Assembly: GCF_002005465.1 (NCBI RefSeq)
Contig: NZ_CP014691.1
Span: 2,700,001-2,764,000 of the forward strand
Reading direction: 5' to 3'
DNA: 64,000 nt
Source of the DNA: Neoasaia chiangmaiensis
Lineage (GTDB): Bacteria > Pseudomonadota > Alphaproteobacteria > Acetobacterales > Acetobacteraceae
A program made the position numbers and the translations under genes. The notes under the pieces were generated by a model that saw only the letters and a program-made list of their open reading frames with translations, had not been told where the DNA came from and searched no databases. The stretch's first letter is position 1. Each line of letters starts with the position of its first letter. Below are positions 63,069 to 64,000 of the stretch, piece after piece.

Positions 63069-63956
63069 ATGAATTTCGACAGCGATCCTTCGGCGGGATG
63101 CGCGGGCGCCGTGTCCACGACATGGGTGCGTCGACGCGATGCGTTGCGAGAGCGCTTGCATGCGGCACATGCAAGCGGTCGTCCTCTCGTCATGGGCATC
63201 CTGAACGCCACGCCGGACTCGTTTTCCGACGGTGGGCAGTTCGATACGACGGAGCGTGCGCTGGAGCATGCGGCTGACATGGCGACGGCAGGCGCGGACA
63301 TTATCGATATCGGCGGGGAGTCCACGCGTCCGGGCGCGGTGGTGCTCGATGCCGATGCGGAGCGGGGTCGTGTCGTGCCCGTCATCGAGGCCATCGCCCG
63401 CGCCACGCCGATTGCGACTTCCGTCGACACATACAAGGCTTCGACGGCGCGGGCCGCGGTCGCCGCCGGCGCGGTGATGATTAATGATGTCGGAGGGCTG
63501 CGGCGCGATGCGGCGATGGCGTCCGTCATGGGGGAAACCGGTGCACTGGCCGTGCTGATGCATCATCGCGACGAGATCACGGCGGAACTCGATATTCTCG
63601 ACGATCTGCGTCATTTCTTCGACGAGGCGTTGCAGTGTGCGGAACGCGCGGATGTCCCGCGCACGCATATCGTGCTCGATCCCGGGATCGGTTTCGGCAA
63701 GACGCAGGCCCAGAATCTGGCCTGCATCGCGCATCTGGACGTGCTGCGCGCGGCGTATGACCTGCCCATCCTGTTGGGATTGTCGCGCAAGTCTTTCCTG
63801 AGGCGCGCGCTCGACCGGGCGGTCGATGACCGGCTTGGCGGAACGATTGGTGCCAATCTTGTCGGCGTGGTGCGAGGAGCGGCGATCCTGCGCGTGCATG
63901 ACGTGGCGGCGCATGTCGATGCGGTGCGCATCCAGCAAATCCTGGCCGAAGCATGA
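63069..63956 (+). CDS. folP: Dihydropteroate synthase
   Basis: Folate pathway enzyme joining p-aminobenzoate to dihydropterin pyrophosphate, the sulfonamide target. 295 residues. The pterin-binding signatures are LVMGILNATPDSFSDGGQ near residue 40 and IIDIGGESTRPGA near 77. MINDVGGLRRD, DPGIGFGKTQAQN and LLGLSRKSFLRRA complete the TIM barrel. The first ~35 residues are not conserved, so the true start may be later (GTG 63111). The stop overlaps the next folate gene (ATGA), so this is a folate operon. Confidence 0.95.
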   Translation: MNFDSDPSAGCAGAVSTTWVRRRDALRERLHAAHASGRPLVMGILNATPDSFSDGGQFDTTERALEHAADMATAGADIIDIGGESTRPGAVVLDADAERGRVVPVIEAIARATPIATSVDTYKASTARAAVAAGAVMINDVGGLRRDAAMASVMGETGALAVLMHHRDEITAELDILDDLRHFFDEALQCAERADVPRTHIVLDPGIGFGKTQAQNLACIAHLDVLRAAYDLPILLGLSRKSFLRRALDRAVDDRLGGTIGANLVGVVRGAAILRVHDVAAHVDAVRIQQILAEA

Positions 63957-64000
63957 CGAAGGCCAGTATCTCGATCACCGGGCTAACCGTCTTTGGACGT
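63953..64000 (+). CDS. folB: Dihydroneopterin aldolase, 5' end only
   Basis: Only the first 16 codons are in the window: MTKASISITGLTVFGR. The pattern I-x-I-x-G-L-x-V-x-G-R is how FolB proteins begin, and the gene is coupled to folP by an ATGA overlap, a common folP-folB order. The window edge cuts the gene. Confidence 0.6.
   Translation, partial: MTKASISITGLTVFGR

Overview
The window (about 62% G+C by impression, not counted) looks like chromosome of an acetic acid bacterium (Acetobacteraceae, Alphaproteobacteria). The main reasons are a three-subunit, periplasm-facing molybdenum/cytochrome c aldehyde dehydrogenase typical of this group, a second PaoABC-type molybdenum aldehyde oxidoreductase, and alphaproteobacterial-looking 23S and 5S rRNA. 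The genus cannot be fixed from the sequence alone.

Layout. 1-3035: 3' part of an rRNA operon (23S, spacer, 5S, strong terminator) with a possible small membrane protein converging on the terminator. 3381-4996: two-gene ABC polysaccharide exporter (Wzm/Wzt type). 5068-5144: tRNA-Asp. 5263-9174: YbbA/YbbP-like ABC pair divergent from the GDSL esterase TesA. 9147-10433: an MFS transporter gene broken by one in-frame TGA at an expected tryptophan. 10614-14170: ssb, selO and sthA.

14183-36026 is a molybdenum-centred region. It holds the three-subunit aldehyde dehydrogenase, a TonB-dependent receptor, a fusion of a MocA-like nucleotidyltransferase with a TetR-type regulator, a molbindin (Mop), the overlapping cofactor operon moeA-moaA-moaC-mobA-moaD-moaE, xdhC, an EmrAB-type efflux operon with its outer-membrane channel, and paoABC. 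Together these genes make the pterin (MoaA, MoaC), put sulfur in (MoaD, MoaE), insert Mo (MoeA), attach the nucleotide (MobA, MocA-like domain), hold molybdate (Mop), mature the enzyme (XdhC) and provide two client enzymes. Molybdate uptake (modABC), moaB/mog and moeB are not in the window.

36130-39666: zwf (glucose-6-phosphate dehydrogenase) and a GH15 glucoamylase/trehalase-like enzyme. 39841-54360: a complete 13-gene NADH dehydrogenase I operon with fused nuoCD and an Escherichia-type NuoG. It ends at a clear intrinsic terminator. 54469-55527: a spore-photoproduct-lyase-like radical SAM protein. 55661-59190: a ribose-type sugar ABC transporter. 59301-62159: branched-chain aminotransferase converging on a PAS/degenerate-GGDEF/EAL protein. 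62588-64000: a small acidic protein, then folP and the start of folB.

The strongest candidate for something undescribed is the MocA-like/TetR fusion at 20854-22095. It lies inside the Moco gene cluster, next to molbindin and upstream of a TonB receptor, with a 16-bp palindrome at its 3' end. Second-tier observations are short hairpins at three tightly convergent gene ends, a spore-lyase homologue without the usual catalytic cysteine position, and a His-rich tail on MoaE. All functional calls come from reading the sequence. No database search was run.
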